Positions 1 to 8,186 of a stretch of 64,000 nt of DNA are shown in pieces. A program made the position numbers and the translations under genes. The DNA lies in assembly GCA_036141575.1 (NCBI GenBank), contig JAYZXF010000001.1, positions 1 through 64,000 of the forward strand, read 5' to 3'. The first letter of the stretch is position 1, and every line of letters begins with the position of its first letter. Origin of the DNA: Pseudomonadota bacterium (GTDB lineage Bacteria; Pseudomonadota; Alphaproteobacteria; UBA2136; JAPKEQ01). Under the pieces are notes generated by a model. The model ran no database searches, was not told the origin of the DNA, and saw nothing but the letters and a program-made list of their open reading frames with translations.

Positions 1-922
1 TTTGCAGAAGGAGCTGCTGCTCTTTGTTGCCGTCCAGCAAAATGCCACGTTTGCGAAGCTCTTCAGCTTCTTCACCATGGTCACCAAGGCGCTCACCAAG
101 CATGTCGTAATATGTGCTTGGAGGCGGAGGCATCATATCAACGCCGCCAGCACGCAGGCTGTCCACCACGCTGTAGATGTCATCGCAACCAAATGCAAAG
201 TGTTGCATGCCTTCAGTTTGCTGCATCTCTTGCAGGTAGCGGTCAATCTGACCAGCTTTTTCACCTGTGCCTTTGTCCTCGTTGATTGGAATCGCCATGC
301 GAGGGCAAGGTGCGCTCATAGCGCGGCTGTTCAGGCCTGTGTATTCGCCTTTGATGTCAAAGTAGCGAATTTCACGGAAGCCAAAGATGCTTTCGTAGAA
401 GTCAGCCCAGTGATTCATACGGCCTTTGAGCACATTGTTGGTAATGTGGTCCAAATACGTTAGACCAATACCTTTTGGGTTGCGGTCGGCTGTGATCCAG
501 TCGAAGTCAGCATAATGGTCGCTGGCGTCGTTTTTCCAGTTTGAAACCAAGTAAACAGCTGTGCCGCCAATGCCTTCAATGGCAGGGAGGTTCAATGTCT
601 TCTGACCTGTAAACTCTTTTGCACCACGCGAAATGGCAAGTGCCAAAGGGTCTTCATCAGTGTTCACACGGAAGCCCATAGCCGTCGCACAAGGACCGCA
701 TTTTGCGGCATGGTTCACGGCAGCGCTATTTGGTGTCATGTTAATGAAGAAGGTGATGTCACCCTGGCGGTACATATCAACATTGGCTGTTTTATGTGTC
801 GCGACTTTTGCGAACCCCATGCGTGCGAACATATCTGCCATAGCGGCAGGTTCAGGGCTGGAAAATTCAACGAAGTCAAAGCCAGAGAGACCAAACGGGT
901 TAGGAAATACGTTTTGAGTCAT
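1..922 (-). CDS. hpd: 4-hydroxyphenylpyruvate dioxygenase, C-terminus cut by window edge
   Basis: Converts 4-hydroxyphenylpyruvate to homogentisate in tyrosine catabolism; a cytoplasmic Fe(II) enzyme. The reverse strand encodes 307 residues from an ATG at 922 (MTQNVFPNPFGLSGFDFVEF), preceded by a strong AGGAGG. The two-domain vicinal-oxygen-chelate fold is recognisable. Two iron-ligand histidines can be read: H159 in YLDHITNNV and H241 in GMQHFAFGCDDI. The third ligand, a Glu near the C-terminus, lies outside the window along with roughly 50 residues, judging from the usual 350-360 aa length. No homogentisate pathway partner is visible on this side. Identification is secure; the 3' end is unknown. 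Confidence 0.93.
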   Translation of the reverse strand, partial: MTQNVFPNPFGLSGFDFVEFSSPEPAAMADMFARMGFAKVATHKTANVDMYRQGDITFFINMTPNSAAVNHAAKCGPCATAMGFRVNTDEDPLALAISRGAKEFTGQKTLNLPAIEGIGGTAVYLVSNWKNDASDHYADFDWITADRNPKGIGLTYLDHITNNVLKGRMNHWADFYESIFGFREIRYFDIKGEYTGLNSRAMSAPCPRMAIPINEDKGTGEKAGQIDRYLQEMQQTEGMQHFAFGCDDIYSVVDSLRAGGVDMMPPPPSTYYDMLGERLGDHGEEAEELRKRGILLDGNKEQQLLLQ

Positions 923-1010
923 GAGAGTGCTCCTCCTATTCGAACCTCTTCACAATGGGTTATTTAAAATTTCTTTTAGCTTTTCCCATCTCTCAAGTAG
1001 ATCTTACTAC

Positions 1011-1199
1011 TCATCGCTTGGCAAAAACTAAAATTAACTCTAAAGCGCGTTGCTTAACCTTATTGTGAATTCGGTTTGTTAGTTGGCAGTTTATCGCCAA
1101 ACGGTCATCAGATTTAATTGTCACCTGTACGTTATATGATTTTATGAGTTCTTGCAAATGGCTTGCTTCTTTTTGAGATTCTTCGCACAATAGGTGCAC
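1011..1199 (-). CDS. possible small ORF or gene remnant, 62 aa, unknown
   Basis: This reverse-strand ORF opens with GTG at 1199, directly after an in-frame stop, with no clear Shine-Dalgarno. The protein starts MHLLCEESQKEASHLQELIK and ends ELILVFAKR. It reads as mixed helix and strand with no low-complexity bias, so it could be a small protein or the C-terminal remnant of a larger one. It lies in the otherwise empty 308-bp gap between hpd and the next gene. I recognise no family. Absence of a ribosome site and the short length keep confidence low. Confidence 0.25.
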   Translation of the reverse strand: MHLLCEESQKEASHLQELIKSYNVQVTIKSDDRLAINCQLTNRIHNKVKQRALELILVFAKR

Positions 1200-1230
1200 G
1201 ATTTAATGGATAATAAGAAAGATAAATCAA

Positions 1231-1740
1231 ATGAAACTGAAAGCACTTTTGACTGTTGCTGTACTTGCATCTACGCCAGCTTTTGCTGATGAAGATGTGA
1301 TGGGTAAAGACATGGGGAACATGCGTAAAGAGCATAGAGATAACATGAAGGCCAATCATAAAGCATGGAAAGAAGACCACGCTGAAAGACGCAACGACTG
1401 GCGCGAAGACCACAAAGCTAAGCACGAAGAGTGGAAAAGTGGCATGAAAGACCAGCATGAAGCTCACAAGGCTAAAATGCAAGATATGCGCGATGACATG
1501 GAAGGTATGTCTAAAGAGCAGCGCATGAAGCACAAAGAAATGATGAAAGCTAAAAATGCAGCACACAAAGAGCACATGCAAAACAAACGTGATGCGCATA
1601 AAGAGCATATGCAAGGTAAGCGTGATGCACATAAAGAGCATATGAAAGACCGTAAAAGCAAGCACCAAGAAAAAGTAAAAGAAAAGCGTAAATCTTGGAG
1701 AGAGCGTTTTGGTTTTGGCGGTAAAAAAGGAAACGAGTAA
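1231..1740 (+). CDS. secreted Lys/His/Met-rich repeat protein, unknown function
   Basis: The 169-aa product begins with a Sec signal peptide (MKLKALLTVAVLASTPAFA, cleavage after residue 19). The mature part is almost entirely charged: about 15 His and 16 Met, very many Lys/Glu/Asp, and no Cys. Residues around 110-145 carry near-identical 11-residue units of the form DAHKEHMQGKR, repeated about three times. The heptad-free E/K/R pattern predicts one long, highly soluble helix. His and Met density suggests periplasmic metal binding or a metal-responsive chaperone, but that is inference. It is 5 bp ahead of the mazG-like gene, so they may be co-transcribed. Strongly cationic, low-complexity sequence makes homology calls unreliable. 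Confidence 0.75.
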   Translation: MKLKALLTVAVLASTPAFADEDVMGKDMGNMRKEHRDNMKANHKAWKEDHAERRNDWREDHKAKHEEWKSGMKDQHEAHKAKMQDMRDDMEGMSKEQRMKHKEMMKAKNAAHKEHMQNKRDAHKEHMQGKRDAHKEHMKDRKSKHQEKVKEKRKSWRERFGFGGKKGNE

Positions 1741-1745
1741 CCTTT

Positions 1746-2138
1746 ATGAAAATTGATAAAACCCTAGATACGCTTAAAAACACTGGACAAATCCAAGCGG
1801 AAGCCATTGAAAATGGTTTTCGCTGGGATGATATTCATGGTGTGTTTGAAAAGATCAAAGAAGAGCTAGCTGAAGTTGAAGAAGCTGTTCATTCTGGCGA
1901 TACAGAACATGCTGTGGAAGAGGCAGGTGATCTGCTGTTTAGTGTTGCGATTCTAGGGTATTATCTGAAAACATGCCCGTCTGAAATTATGCAATCTGCA
2001 AATCATAAATACGTGCGCCGTTACACAGGCATGGAGCAGGCCTGCAAAGAGGCTGGAGAAGATTTCTCTAAGCTGAGTTTAGACCGTCGCATGCATTACT
2101 GGAAGCTTGTTAAAGCTCAGGAAAAAGCCTCAAACTAA
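1746..2138 (+). CDS. MazG-type nucleotide pyrophosphohydrolase, single domain
   Basis: Predicted cytoplasmic enzyme that hydrolyses (d)NTPs to monophosphates plus pyrophosphate. The 130-aa protein has the all-alpha NTP-PPase metal site: EELAEVEEA at residues 39-47 and EEAGDLLF at 58-65, supplying acidic Mg2+ ligands. The surrounding WDDI and YVRRYTGME stretches match the C-terminal MazG domain of the two-domain E. coli protein (about 260 aa), so this is a half-length form. It begins 5 bp after the repeat-protein gene. Its last 9 bases overlap the 3' end of leuA, which is transcribed towards it. The exact substrate cannot be inferred. Confidence 0.85.
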   Translation: MKIDKTLDTLKNTGQIQAEAIENGFRWDDIHGVFEKIKEELAEVEEAVHSGDTEHAVEEAGDLLFSVAILGYYLKTCPSEIMQSANHKYVRRYTGMEQACKEAGEDFSKLSLDRRMHYWKLVKAQEKASN

Positions 2139-3275
2139 ATTTTCAATCATTGCGCTGATATCGCTGTCAGAGACACGGCCGTTTTCTGCTTCCGTCATGA
2201 AGAGGTCGTACAAGCGAGCCAGTTGCTCTGAATCTAAATTAAAGCCCATGCTTTCTGCTTTTTTACGCAATCCTTCACGACCAGACGTTACACCTAGAGT
2301 AAGGTGCTCATGTTGGCCGACACTCTCAGGTGTCATAATTTCATACGTCCCACGGTTTTTGCTCATACCATGTTGGTGGATACCACTCTCATGGGCAAAA
2401 GCATTTTGACCCACAATGGCTTTATTCTTTTGAACATGAAGCCCTGTTTTATCAGAAATGAAGTTTGAGGCTTCCATAAACTTTTCAGTTTTAATGTTAT
2501 TGGCAAACGGGAAGTTACGCGGACGGACGCGCATTGCCATAACAAGTTCTTCCATGGCTGCGTTACCAGCACGTTCGCCAAGGCCGTTAATAGTACACTC
2601 AAGCTGTCTTGCGCCAGCATTAAGGCCGCAAAGTGAGTTAGCAACAGCAAGGCCAAGATCATTATGGCAGTGCATAGAGAAAATCGCTTTATCTGCATTA
2701 GGAACACTCATGGCAACTTCAGTGAGGTTGGTGATTTCCTGTGGCGTGCTGTAGCCGACTGTATCTGGCAGATTAATTGTTGTTGCGCCTGCATCAATCA
2801 CAGCTTCAATCACGCGTTTGGTAAAGTCATGCTCTGTGCGGGTGAAGTCCTCAAGAGAGAACTGTACATCATCGGTGTATTTACGAGCATGTTTAACAGC
2901 AGCAACACCAGCGTCTAAAACGGCCTCTGGTGACATACGTAGCTTGTGCTCCATATGCAGAGGGCTTGTAGAAATAAAGGTGTGGATACGGCCGCGCCTT
3001 GCGCCCTTAAGAGCTTGGCCTGCGCTGTCGATATCTTTTTCATTTGAGCGAGCAAGGGAACACACAGTGCTATCGAGGCCTTTTTGGGCAAGTGTAGCAA
3101 TGGTGTTGAAATCAAGTTCTGAAGCGATAGCAAAACCCGCTTCAATCACATCTACACCCATGTCGTTTAGCAGTAAGCCAAACGCAACGCGGTCGGCATG
3201 AGAGACAGGGTTGATATTGGGAGATTGAAGGCCATCACGTAAGGTTGTATCAAAAATAATAACGTTTTGGCTCAT
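2130..3275 (-). CDS. leuA: 2-isopropylmalate synthase, short form without regulatory domain
   Basis: First committed step of leucine synthesis: acetyl-CoA plus 2-oxoisovalerate to 2-isopropylmalate. The 381-aa protein contains the HMGL-like TIM barrel: DTTLRDG at 9-15, metal-binding HCHNDLG at 202-208 and [10 protein letters not shown] at 230-239. A LeuA-typical segment follows ([18 protein letters not shown]). Full-length LeuA is about 510 aa; the C-terminal leucine-binding LeuA-dimer domain is absent, so feedback inhibition of the usual kind is not expected. The position after DG is Leu (DGLQSP), where IPMS usually has Glu. Homocitrate or citramalate synthase are alternatives, but the leuD-leuB neighbours favour LeuA. 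It sits 39 bp downstream of leuB. Confidence 0.88.
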   Translation of the reverse strand: MSQNVIIFDTTLRDGLQSPNINPVSHADRVAFGLLLNDMGVDVIEAGFAIASELDFNTIATLAQKGLDSTVCSLARSNEKDIDSAGQALKGARRGRIHTFISTSPLHMEHKLRMSPEAVLDAGVAAVKHARKYTDDVQFSLEDFTRTEHDFTKRVIEAVIDAGATTINLPDTVGYSTPQEITNLTEVAMSVPNADKAIFSMHCHNDLGLAVANSLCGLNAGARQLECTINGLGERAGNAAMEELVMAMRVRPRNFPFANNIKTEKFMEASNFISDKTGLHVQKNKAIVGQNAFAHESGIHQHGMSKNRGTYEIMTPESVGQHEHLTLGVTSGREGLRKKAESMGFNLDSEQLARLYDLFMTEAENGRVSDSDISAMIENLV

Positions 3276-3314
3276 TTCTATTTCTCCTATTCAATTGTCC
3301 CAGTGGCTTGGATT

Positions 3315-4442
3315 TTAGCTCGCGTTTTTCTGCATGGCGAGGATTTGATCTAGCGCCTGTAATATTTGGTTACCCATGTCTGATGTTGAGACTTCCACGC
3401 AGCCTTCTTCCATCACATCTGCCGTACGTACACCGCTTGCCAGTACAAACTGTACAGCACTTACGATGAGACGCGCTGTTGTAATGTCACCGAGGCTATG
3501 TTTCAGAAACATACTAAAGCTGAGGATTGCGGCAATTGGGTTAGCCATGTTTTTACCAGCAATATCTGGCGCACTGCCGTGCACTGGCTCAAACAGGCCT
3601 TTGGCAAAACCTGAATCATCTCTTGAACCGAGGCTTGCTGATGGCAGCATACCAATAGAACCTGTAAGAGAAGCTGAAAGGTCTGAAAGGATATCCCCAA
3701 ACATGTTTTCAGTCAGGATAATATCAAACTGTGTTGGTTCCATAACCAGTTGCATTGCTGCATTATCAACGTACATATGCGTGAGTTCTACATCTGGGTA
3801 GTCTTCTGCAACTTCTTCGACTACTTTGCGCCATAGCACCATGCTCTCAAGCACATTGGCTTTATCAACAGAACAGATGCGGCGGTTCCCTTTACGAGAT
3901 GTTTCAAAAGCAAATTTAGCGATGCGGCGAATTTCAGTTTCGTTGTAACGTAGTGTGTTAATGCCTTCGCGTTCGCCTTTTTTATCCGTTAGGCTGCGTG
4001 GCTCACCAAAGTACAGGCCACCAGTGAGTTCACGGATAATAAGCACATCTACACCACTTGCATAAGCTGCTTTAAGTGCTGAGGCTTCTTGCAAGCAATC
4101 AAATACAAATGCTGGGCGTAGGTTTGCAAATAGGTTGAGGTCTTGGCGGAGATCAAGAAGACCTTGCTCCGGACGCTTTTTAAAATCTACATCGCTCCAC
4201 TTTGGTCCACCAACAGCGCCAAGGAAAATAGCATCAGCTTTTCTGGCTTTAATCGCTGTTGATTGCGGGTAGGGAGAGTCTTCACCATCAATGGCGGCAC
4301 CACCAATAAGGCCATCGTCTGTTGTGAATGTGTAAGTGGTATTTTCATTGAGCCAGCCAATGACTTTTTTGACTTCAGCGTTAACCTCAGGGCCAATGCC
4401 ATCACCGTCTAAAAAGAGCAAAGAGTAATCTTGTTTTTCCAC
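3315..4442 (-). CDS. leuB: 3-isopropylmalate dehydrogenase
   Basis: NAD-dependent oxidative decarboxylation of 3-isopropylmalate to 2-oxoisocaproate; cytoplasmic homodimer. The 375-aa length is typical. Recognisable blocks are FLDGDGIGPEV near the N-terminus, LRQDLNLFANLRP (substrate arginines), RELTGGLYFGEPR, the Mg-binding TENMFGDILSDLSA and the NAD-site loop FEPVHGSAPDIAGKNMANP. The start is GTG at 4442, with AAGGT about ten bases upstream; no ATG gives a better fit to the family's N-terminus. It lies between leuD (54 bp upstream) and leuA (39 bp downstream) in one transcription unit. Confidence 0.96.
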   Translation of the reverse strand: MEKQDYSLLFLDGDGIGPEVNAEVKKVIGWLNENTTYTFTTDDGLIGGAAIDGEDSPYPQSTAIKARKADAIFLGAVGGPKWSDVDFKKRPEQGLLDLRQDLNLFANLRPAFVFDCLQEASALKAAYASGVDVLIIRELTGGLYFGEPRSLTDKKGEREGINTLRYNETEIRRIAKFAFETSRKGNRRICSVDKANVLESMVLWRKVVEEVAEDYPDVELTHMYVDNAAMQLVMEPTQFDIILTENMFGDILSDLSASLTGSIGMLPSASLGSRDDSGFAKGLFEPVHGSAPDIAGKNMANPIAAILSFSMFLKHSLGDITTARLIVSAVQFVLASGVRTADVMEEGCVEVSTSDMGNQILQALDQILAMQKNAS

Positions 4443-4496
4443 GTCTGTTCTACCTTATTTTATTGGTGGACGGGGATAGTCTATCGATTCTGCCCC

Positions 4497-5102
4497 TTAA
4501 AGCCAAGGCTTTTCGGTGTTCTGTTTTTCTTCATAAGCTGCAATAGCATCTGTGTGTTCTTCTGTCATCTTGATATCATCAAGGCCAAGAAGAAGACGCT
4601 CTTTACGCTCAGGTTCAATATCAAAGCTCCAACTCTCTGTTTCTGTAGAGAGTTTTTGCTCTTCAAGGTTGACCGTGAGGGTAGAGGCATTAGATGTTTT
4701 CTCTTGAATATTTTTCAAAGTCTCTTCAGGAAGCTGAATAAGAAGAAGTCCATTTTTACTGCTGTTGTTGAAGAAAATATCAGCAAAGCTTTCTGCAAGG
4801 ATACATTTGATGCCTTGGTCTAAAATCGCCCAAGGGGCATGCTCACGCGAGCTGCCGCATCCAAAGTTTTTACCTGAAAGAAGAATCTGTGCCCCTGTGT
4901 ATGGTGCCTGGTTTAGAATAAAATCAGGATCATTTGATCCGTCAGCAAGGTAGCGCATATCATTAAAAGCATGCTTGCCAAGGCCTGTGCGTTTGATTGT
5001 TTTGAGGAATTGCTTCGGGATAATAATATCGGTGTCGATATTATCGAGCATAAGGGCCGCTACTGGGCTTTTTACAGATTCAAAAGGCTTCATGGGGAGC
5101 AT
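4497..5102 (-). CDS. leuD: 3-isopropylmalate dehydratase small subunit
   Basis: Small swivelling subunit of isopropylmalate isomerase, which partners with the Fe-S subunit LeuC. The 201 residues include NIDTDIIIPKQFLK and the signature GKNFGCGSSREHAPWAI. leuC is not in this window, so the isomerase genes are split. The start may be ATG at 5102 (MLPMKPFESV) or ATG at 5093 (MKPFESV, the common family start); neither has a good Shine-Dalgarno. A strong intrinsic terminator ends within about ten bases of the start codon, which is odd (see findings). It is the first gene of leuD-leuB-leuA. Confidence 0.95.
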   Translation of the reverse strand: MLPMKPFESVKSPVAALMLDNIDTDIIIPKQFLKTIKRTGLGKHAFNDMRYLADGSNDPDFILNQAPYTGAQILLSGKNFGCGSSREHAPWAILDQGIKCILAESFADIFFNNSSKNGLLLIQLPEETLKNIQEKTSNASTLTVNLEEQKLSTETESWSFDIEPERKERLLLGLDDIKMTEEHTDAIAAYEEKQNTEKPWL

Positions 5103-5107
5103 TGTAA

Positions 5108-5141
5108 CAAAAAAGAGTGTCCGCAGGGAACACTCTTTTTT
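5108..5141 (-). terminator. intrinsic terminator hairpin just before leuD
   Basis: A perfect 10-bp stem (5111-5120 with 5130-5139) has a 9-base loop and is flanked by A and T runs on both sides. On the minus strand it follows the stop of the 129-aa gene by under ten bases and is followed by a T-run, so it should terminate that gene. leuD starts immediately after, so it could act as an attenuator or force leuD to use a promoter inside or beyond the hairpin. Confidence 0.8.
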
Positions 5142-5148
5142 AGATCGA

Positions 5149-5538
5149 TTACGGCATGATGATCTGTCTCATCGGTGTTTTTCCGTACTCCTGAGGTGCT
5201 TCCACGCGTTGCCCGAGTTTGATGTCGCCCAGTTTAAACATATGCTCAATGGCTTCTTGCTTAATTTGAGGGTCATACTCGGTAAGGGGAATGATTTCAG
5301 CAGTGTGATAGCCTACATAGTAATAGTAGACATAAGGGCTGGTGAGGCGACCAGAGCGCATGGGTCTATACATGCGTGTGGTGTATCTGTTCTGAGCAGC
5401 TGCCTCCATATGGAGGGCAAGATTGGCTTGGAACATATTCTCAATTTTGTAGAGCCCTAGATAGTGCTGTCCAAAGGGGTACGATGCATTGACAAGATTG
5501 AAAATCACCGCCCGTGTGTACATGTCGAATTCATCCAT
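5149..5538 (-). CDS. conserved-looking small protein of unknown function, 129 aa
   Basis: The product starts MDEFDMYTRAVIFNLVNASY and has a Tyr-rich middle (SPYVYYYYVGYHTAE). It has no signal peptide, no membrane segment and no Cys. AGGAGA lies seven bases before the ATG, so translation is well supported. The hydrophobic pattern looks like a compact alpha/beta cytosolic domain. I do not recognise a family. It is 73 bp downstream of the flippase stop going with transcription and ends directly at the terminator before leuD, so it may be the last gene of the glycan unit or stand alone. Confidence 0.7.
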   Translation of the reverse strand: MDEFDMYTRAVIFNLVNASYPFGQHYLGLYKIENMFQANLALHMEAAAQNRYTTRMYRPMRSGRLTSPYVYYYYVGYHTAEIIPLTEYDPQIKQEAIEHMFKLGDIKLGQRVEAPQEYGKTPMRQIIMP

Positions 5539-5611
5539 TGGATGTCTCCTGAAATGTGAAACGGACTAGAAGATAAATATGGCCTTACGGTAATCTGGAG
5601 AGGTCTTCTCG

Positions 5612-6880
5612 TCAAGCAGTCTTTGGTTTTGGACAATGCCTAAGCCTTGCAAAAAGGGCAATAATACTCAAAGCAGTACTAATAAGTGTGCTGAGTGCAG
5701 CACCCCAAGCCCCATATTCTGGAATTAAAACCACATTTAAAACAATGTTCATAATCGAAGCGAAAAAGATGGTTTTACCAATGGCGCGTGTTTGGCCAAG
5801 GTGCAAATAGAATGGTGAAATATAGTGAATAGTGCAATACAACGCTGCGCTAAGCGACATGATCGGGACTAGCGTAAAGGCCACCTGGTATGTTTCTGGT
5901 AGCCATGGCTTAAAAATAAGTGGGGCAAGGGAGCCGTAACCAATGGCAGCAAGGCTCATGAGTACACCCATAGTGAGGACTAGTTTAATTGGTTTTTTGT
6001 AAGAGCTGGTCGCATGTTCACTCAGATATTTCATGCACCAGGGTCTCCAAGCATGATTGAGTGAGATACCTACCAGTAGAAGCACGGATGCGATTTGATA
6101 CGACAGCGTATAAAAGCCAACATCTTTTACCCCTACAAAATGTTCAATAAGCATGCGGTCGGCAGTAATCATGAGGGTTGTGCCGAGCATGAATGGGATC
6201 ATTGGGAGTGAAAAGCCAAGTGTGTGCGTAAGGCGTGCTTTTAGCTGTGTTTTATCAAAGTTAAATGTGAGTTCTTTTTGCTTGAAGAGCCAGATAAGAG
6301 CTACGCCCGTTAGGACTGTTTGTACGGCTGTTTGGCAAATGAGGAATGTATCCCAGCTTGCTCCTTTGTATGTATAAAGGGTCCAAATGACTGTGCCGTA
6401 AATAAGGGCATTTTGCAGAATGCCCATGCAGCCGACAGTAAAGGCTTTGTTATGGAACTGCTGCACAGTTGTGTAAATGAACCAAAGCGCAAGAGATGTG
6501 CCGCAGAGAATCATCATGCTGAGGTGCGCGGTTTCTAAGTTTTGTGTCCAGGGTAAAAGTGGTTTAAATATCAGCATAGATGCAAATGTAAAGAGACCTG
6601 CAGCTGCCATGAGGCTCACCATGAGGCCGTGAGACATAGAACGCTCTTGTTGGCTATGTTTGTGAAACTCTTTGGCAATTAGATGTGTGAGGCCAAGCTG
6701 TAAAACCTGTGACAGGAGAGAAATAATCGCAAGGGCTAAGCCTAAGTATCCATATTCTTCAGGTGTAAAGAAACCTGTAATAATAGGAATACTCAAAAGC
6801 GGAATGGCTGCGCCAAGGCTGTTAAGAACGCCATAGGTTGCAAACTGATGAACAACTTTATGTTTAAGGATGCGTTTCAT
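5612..6880 (-). CDS. polysaccharide flippase, MOP superfamily (Wzx-like)
   Basis: Inner-membrane protein that probably flips lipid-linked oligosaccharide to the periplasm. The 422-aa sequence is hydrophobic throughout and fits 12-14 transmembrane helices. Its N-terminus (YGVLNSLGAAIPLLSIPIIT) and the YGYLGLALAI segment are typical of the oligosaccharide flippase branch. A second half restarts at LGFSLPMIPFMLG followed by ADRMLIEHFVG, the repeat expected of this fold. It lies 4 bp after the glycosyltransferase gene, so the two are translated from one message. The substrate is unknown; teichoic/exopolysaccharide flippases look the same at this level. Confidence 0.88.
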   Translation of the reverse strand: MKRILKHKVVHQFATYGVLNSLGAAIPLLSIPIITGFFTPEEYGYLGLALAIISLLSQVLQLGLTHLIAKEFHKHSQQERSMSHGLMVSLMAAAGLFTFASMLIFKPLLPWTQNLETAHLSMMILCGTSLALWFIYTTVQQFHNKAFTVGCMGILQNALIYGTVIWTLYTYKGASWDTFLICQTAVQTVLTGVALIWLFKQKELTFNFDKTQLKARLTHTLGFSLPMIPFMLGTTLMITADRMLIEHFVGVKDVGFYTLSYQIASVLLLVGISLNHAWRPWCMKYLSEHATSSYKKPIKLVLTMGVLMSLAAIGYGSLAPLIFKPWLPETYQVAFTLVPIMSLSAALYCTIHYISPFYLHLGQTRAIGKTIFFASIMNIVLNVVLIPEYGAWGAALSTLISTALSIIALFARLRHCPKPKTA

Positions 6881-6884
6881 GCGG

Positions 6885-7997
6885 TTAAATTTGAGCTTCC
6901 ATGTTTAAAATGTTTTTAGCCATTTTCTCAATTGTGAGATTGGCATCTGCGTAGCTTATCACACTCTCATACATGTTGGCTTTTGTTGGCTCGTTAAGTA
7001 GCTCACTTAGCTTTTCAAGCATGGCATCTTTACTGTGTGGTGTGACTTGCCAACCTGTAATGGCTTCTTCAACGTAAGCAATTTCAGGGTGGTGATGTGG
7101 GCCTGTAAGGCTCTCTTTGTAGCACAGAACTGGAAGGCCATAAGCAATGGACTCATTCACGCCTAGTCCAACGGCACCAAGGGTGATGAAGAGTTCTGCG
7201 TTATTGTAATATTCTGCAAGCTCATCAGCCCCGTAAATGGCACCTGTAATATGTACATTTTTGACATGTTCAGCAGCAAGCTGTACGGCGGGCATTTCGC
7301 TACCGTCACCAATAATATTGAGGTGCAGGTTTGGAATTTTAAGCTCTTTGAAAAGGTGGATGAGTTGAGGGACTTTTTTATCCTTTGTGAGTCTGCCAAC
7401 AAAAAGGAGGTTTCGAATACTTTTCTTTTCTGGCGCTTTACGTAGTTTTTGTGCTTCAGAAATGTCTGTGTTGTTTCCGGCTGAGAATACAGGTGTGTTT
7501 AGATTCAGTTTATCTAAGTAACCTTTGTCTTTTTCTGTGTAGCATAGATAGCCATCAACACTGTTGATAAGCCATGTTTTCAAGTGATAGGCAAGTTTAC
7601 CTCTCCAGCCTGATTTGTTAGCTACAGGAGCACCGTGCCCCCATAAAATGATTTTGGTTTTTCGCTTTTTATGCAGTCTGCAATATAGAGCTGCGAGCCA
7701 TGTGCTGGTCATGGTTGAGCCAGCTTCCATGATGAGAGTTTCTGGTGCATGTTCTCTTAAAACTTTAAAGAAGGGCGCATGGCAGATGTAAGGGTTTTTC
7801 TTCAGTGGGAAGAAAAAGGGCGTTAAAATTTGGAAAGGCGCAGAGCGCGTTGTATTAAGCCCTGATGTACCTTCTGGAAAATTAGAAGCGGAAATGACTT
7901 TCCATCCATGTTTTGCAAGTTCTTTAAAGAGGGCCACGCGGTAGTGGGCAACAGTGCGTTGTAGGATGAATGTCTTAGAGGGTGTGGGCGTGGTCAT
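6885..7997 (-). CDS. GT-B fold glycosyltransferase (family 4-like)
   Basis: Predicted cytoplasmic sugar transferase for surface glycan. The 370-aa protein has a Rossmann-like C-terminal half with NLLFVGRLTKDKKV, HLNIIGDGSEMP and the acceptor/donor region AELFITLGAVGLGVNESIAYGLPVLCYK. The last segment replaces the more usual PSxxEGFG with GLGVNESIAYGLP, so it is a somewhat divergent GT4. The N-terminal half (FILQRTVAHYRVALFKELAK) is typical of acceptor-binding domains of rhamnosyl/fucosyl-type transferases. It is first in a two-gene unit with the flippase and is divergent from the fatty-acid operon. Donor sugar cannot be read. Confidence 0.85.
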   Translation of the reverse strand: MTTPTPSKTFILQRTVAHYRVALFKELAKHGWKVISASNFPEGTSGLNTTRSAPFQILTPFFFPLKKNPYICHAPFFKVLREHAPETLIMEAGSTMTSTWLAALYCRLHKKRKTKIILWGHGAPVANKSGWRGKLAYHLKTWLINSVDGYLCYTEKDKGYLDKLNLNTPVFSAGNNTDISEAQKLRKAPEKKSIRNLLFVGRLTKDKKVPQLIHLFKELKIPNLHLNIIGDGSEMPAVQLAAEHVKNVHITGAIYGADELAEYYNNAELFITLGAVGLGVNESIAYGLPVLCYKESLTGPHHHPEIAYVEEAITGWQVTPHSKDAMLEKLSELLNEPTKANMYESVISYADANLTIEKMAKNILNMEAQI

Positions 7998-8089
7998 ACT
8001 TTGTCATTTTTTTATTTTTAACTTTAGTCAACATACAAGATGTCATGACGCAAATGCAACATGTCAGGCTTTGAAGCATGCATTTTTGT

Positions 8090-8101
8090 CCGACATGTCG
8101 G
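8090..8101. promoter_or_regulatory. 12-bp perfect palindrome, candidate operator before the fad operon
   Basis: CCGACATGTCGG is perfectly self-complementary and sits in the 189-bp divergent gap between the glycosyltransferase and the fatty-acid operon. A related ACATGTCAGG occurs at 8060-8069 and ATGTCATGAC near 8040. A poor -35-like TTGTCC (8086-8091) overlaps it. This is the position expected for a repressor of the downstream operon, but the regulator is not identified. Confidence 0.4.
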
Positions 8102-8186
8102 TTTAGGTGATACGTCTACGCTATTGTTTTATGATACATTTTAGAGGTGCCCTATAAAGAGGGGCAATGGTTGAAGGCGAATACGC

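Noticed and set aside
1132-1668. 178-aa reverse ORF opposite the Lys/His/Met-rich gene
   Set aside because: It consists of Phe/Leu/His runs that are simply the antisense of the charged repeats; the plus-strand gene has a signal peptide and good start.
4431-4823. 130-aa plus-strand ORF across leuB-leuD
   Set aside because: It is antisense to leuD, Phe/Cys-rich and lacks a family or ribosome site.
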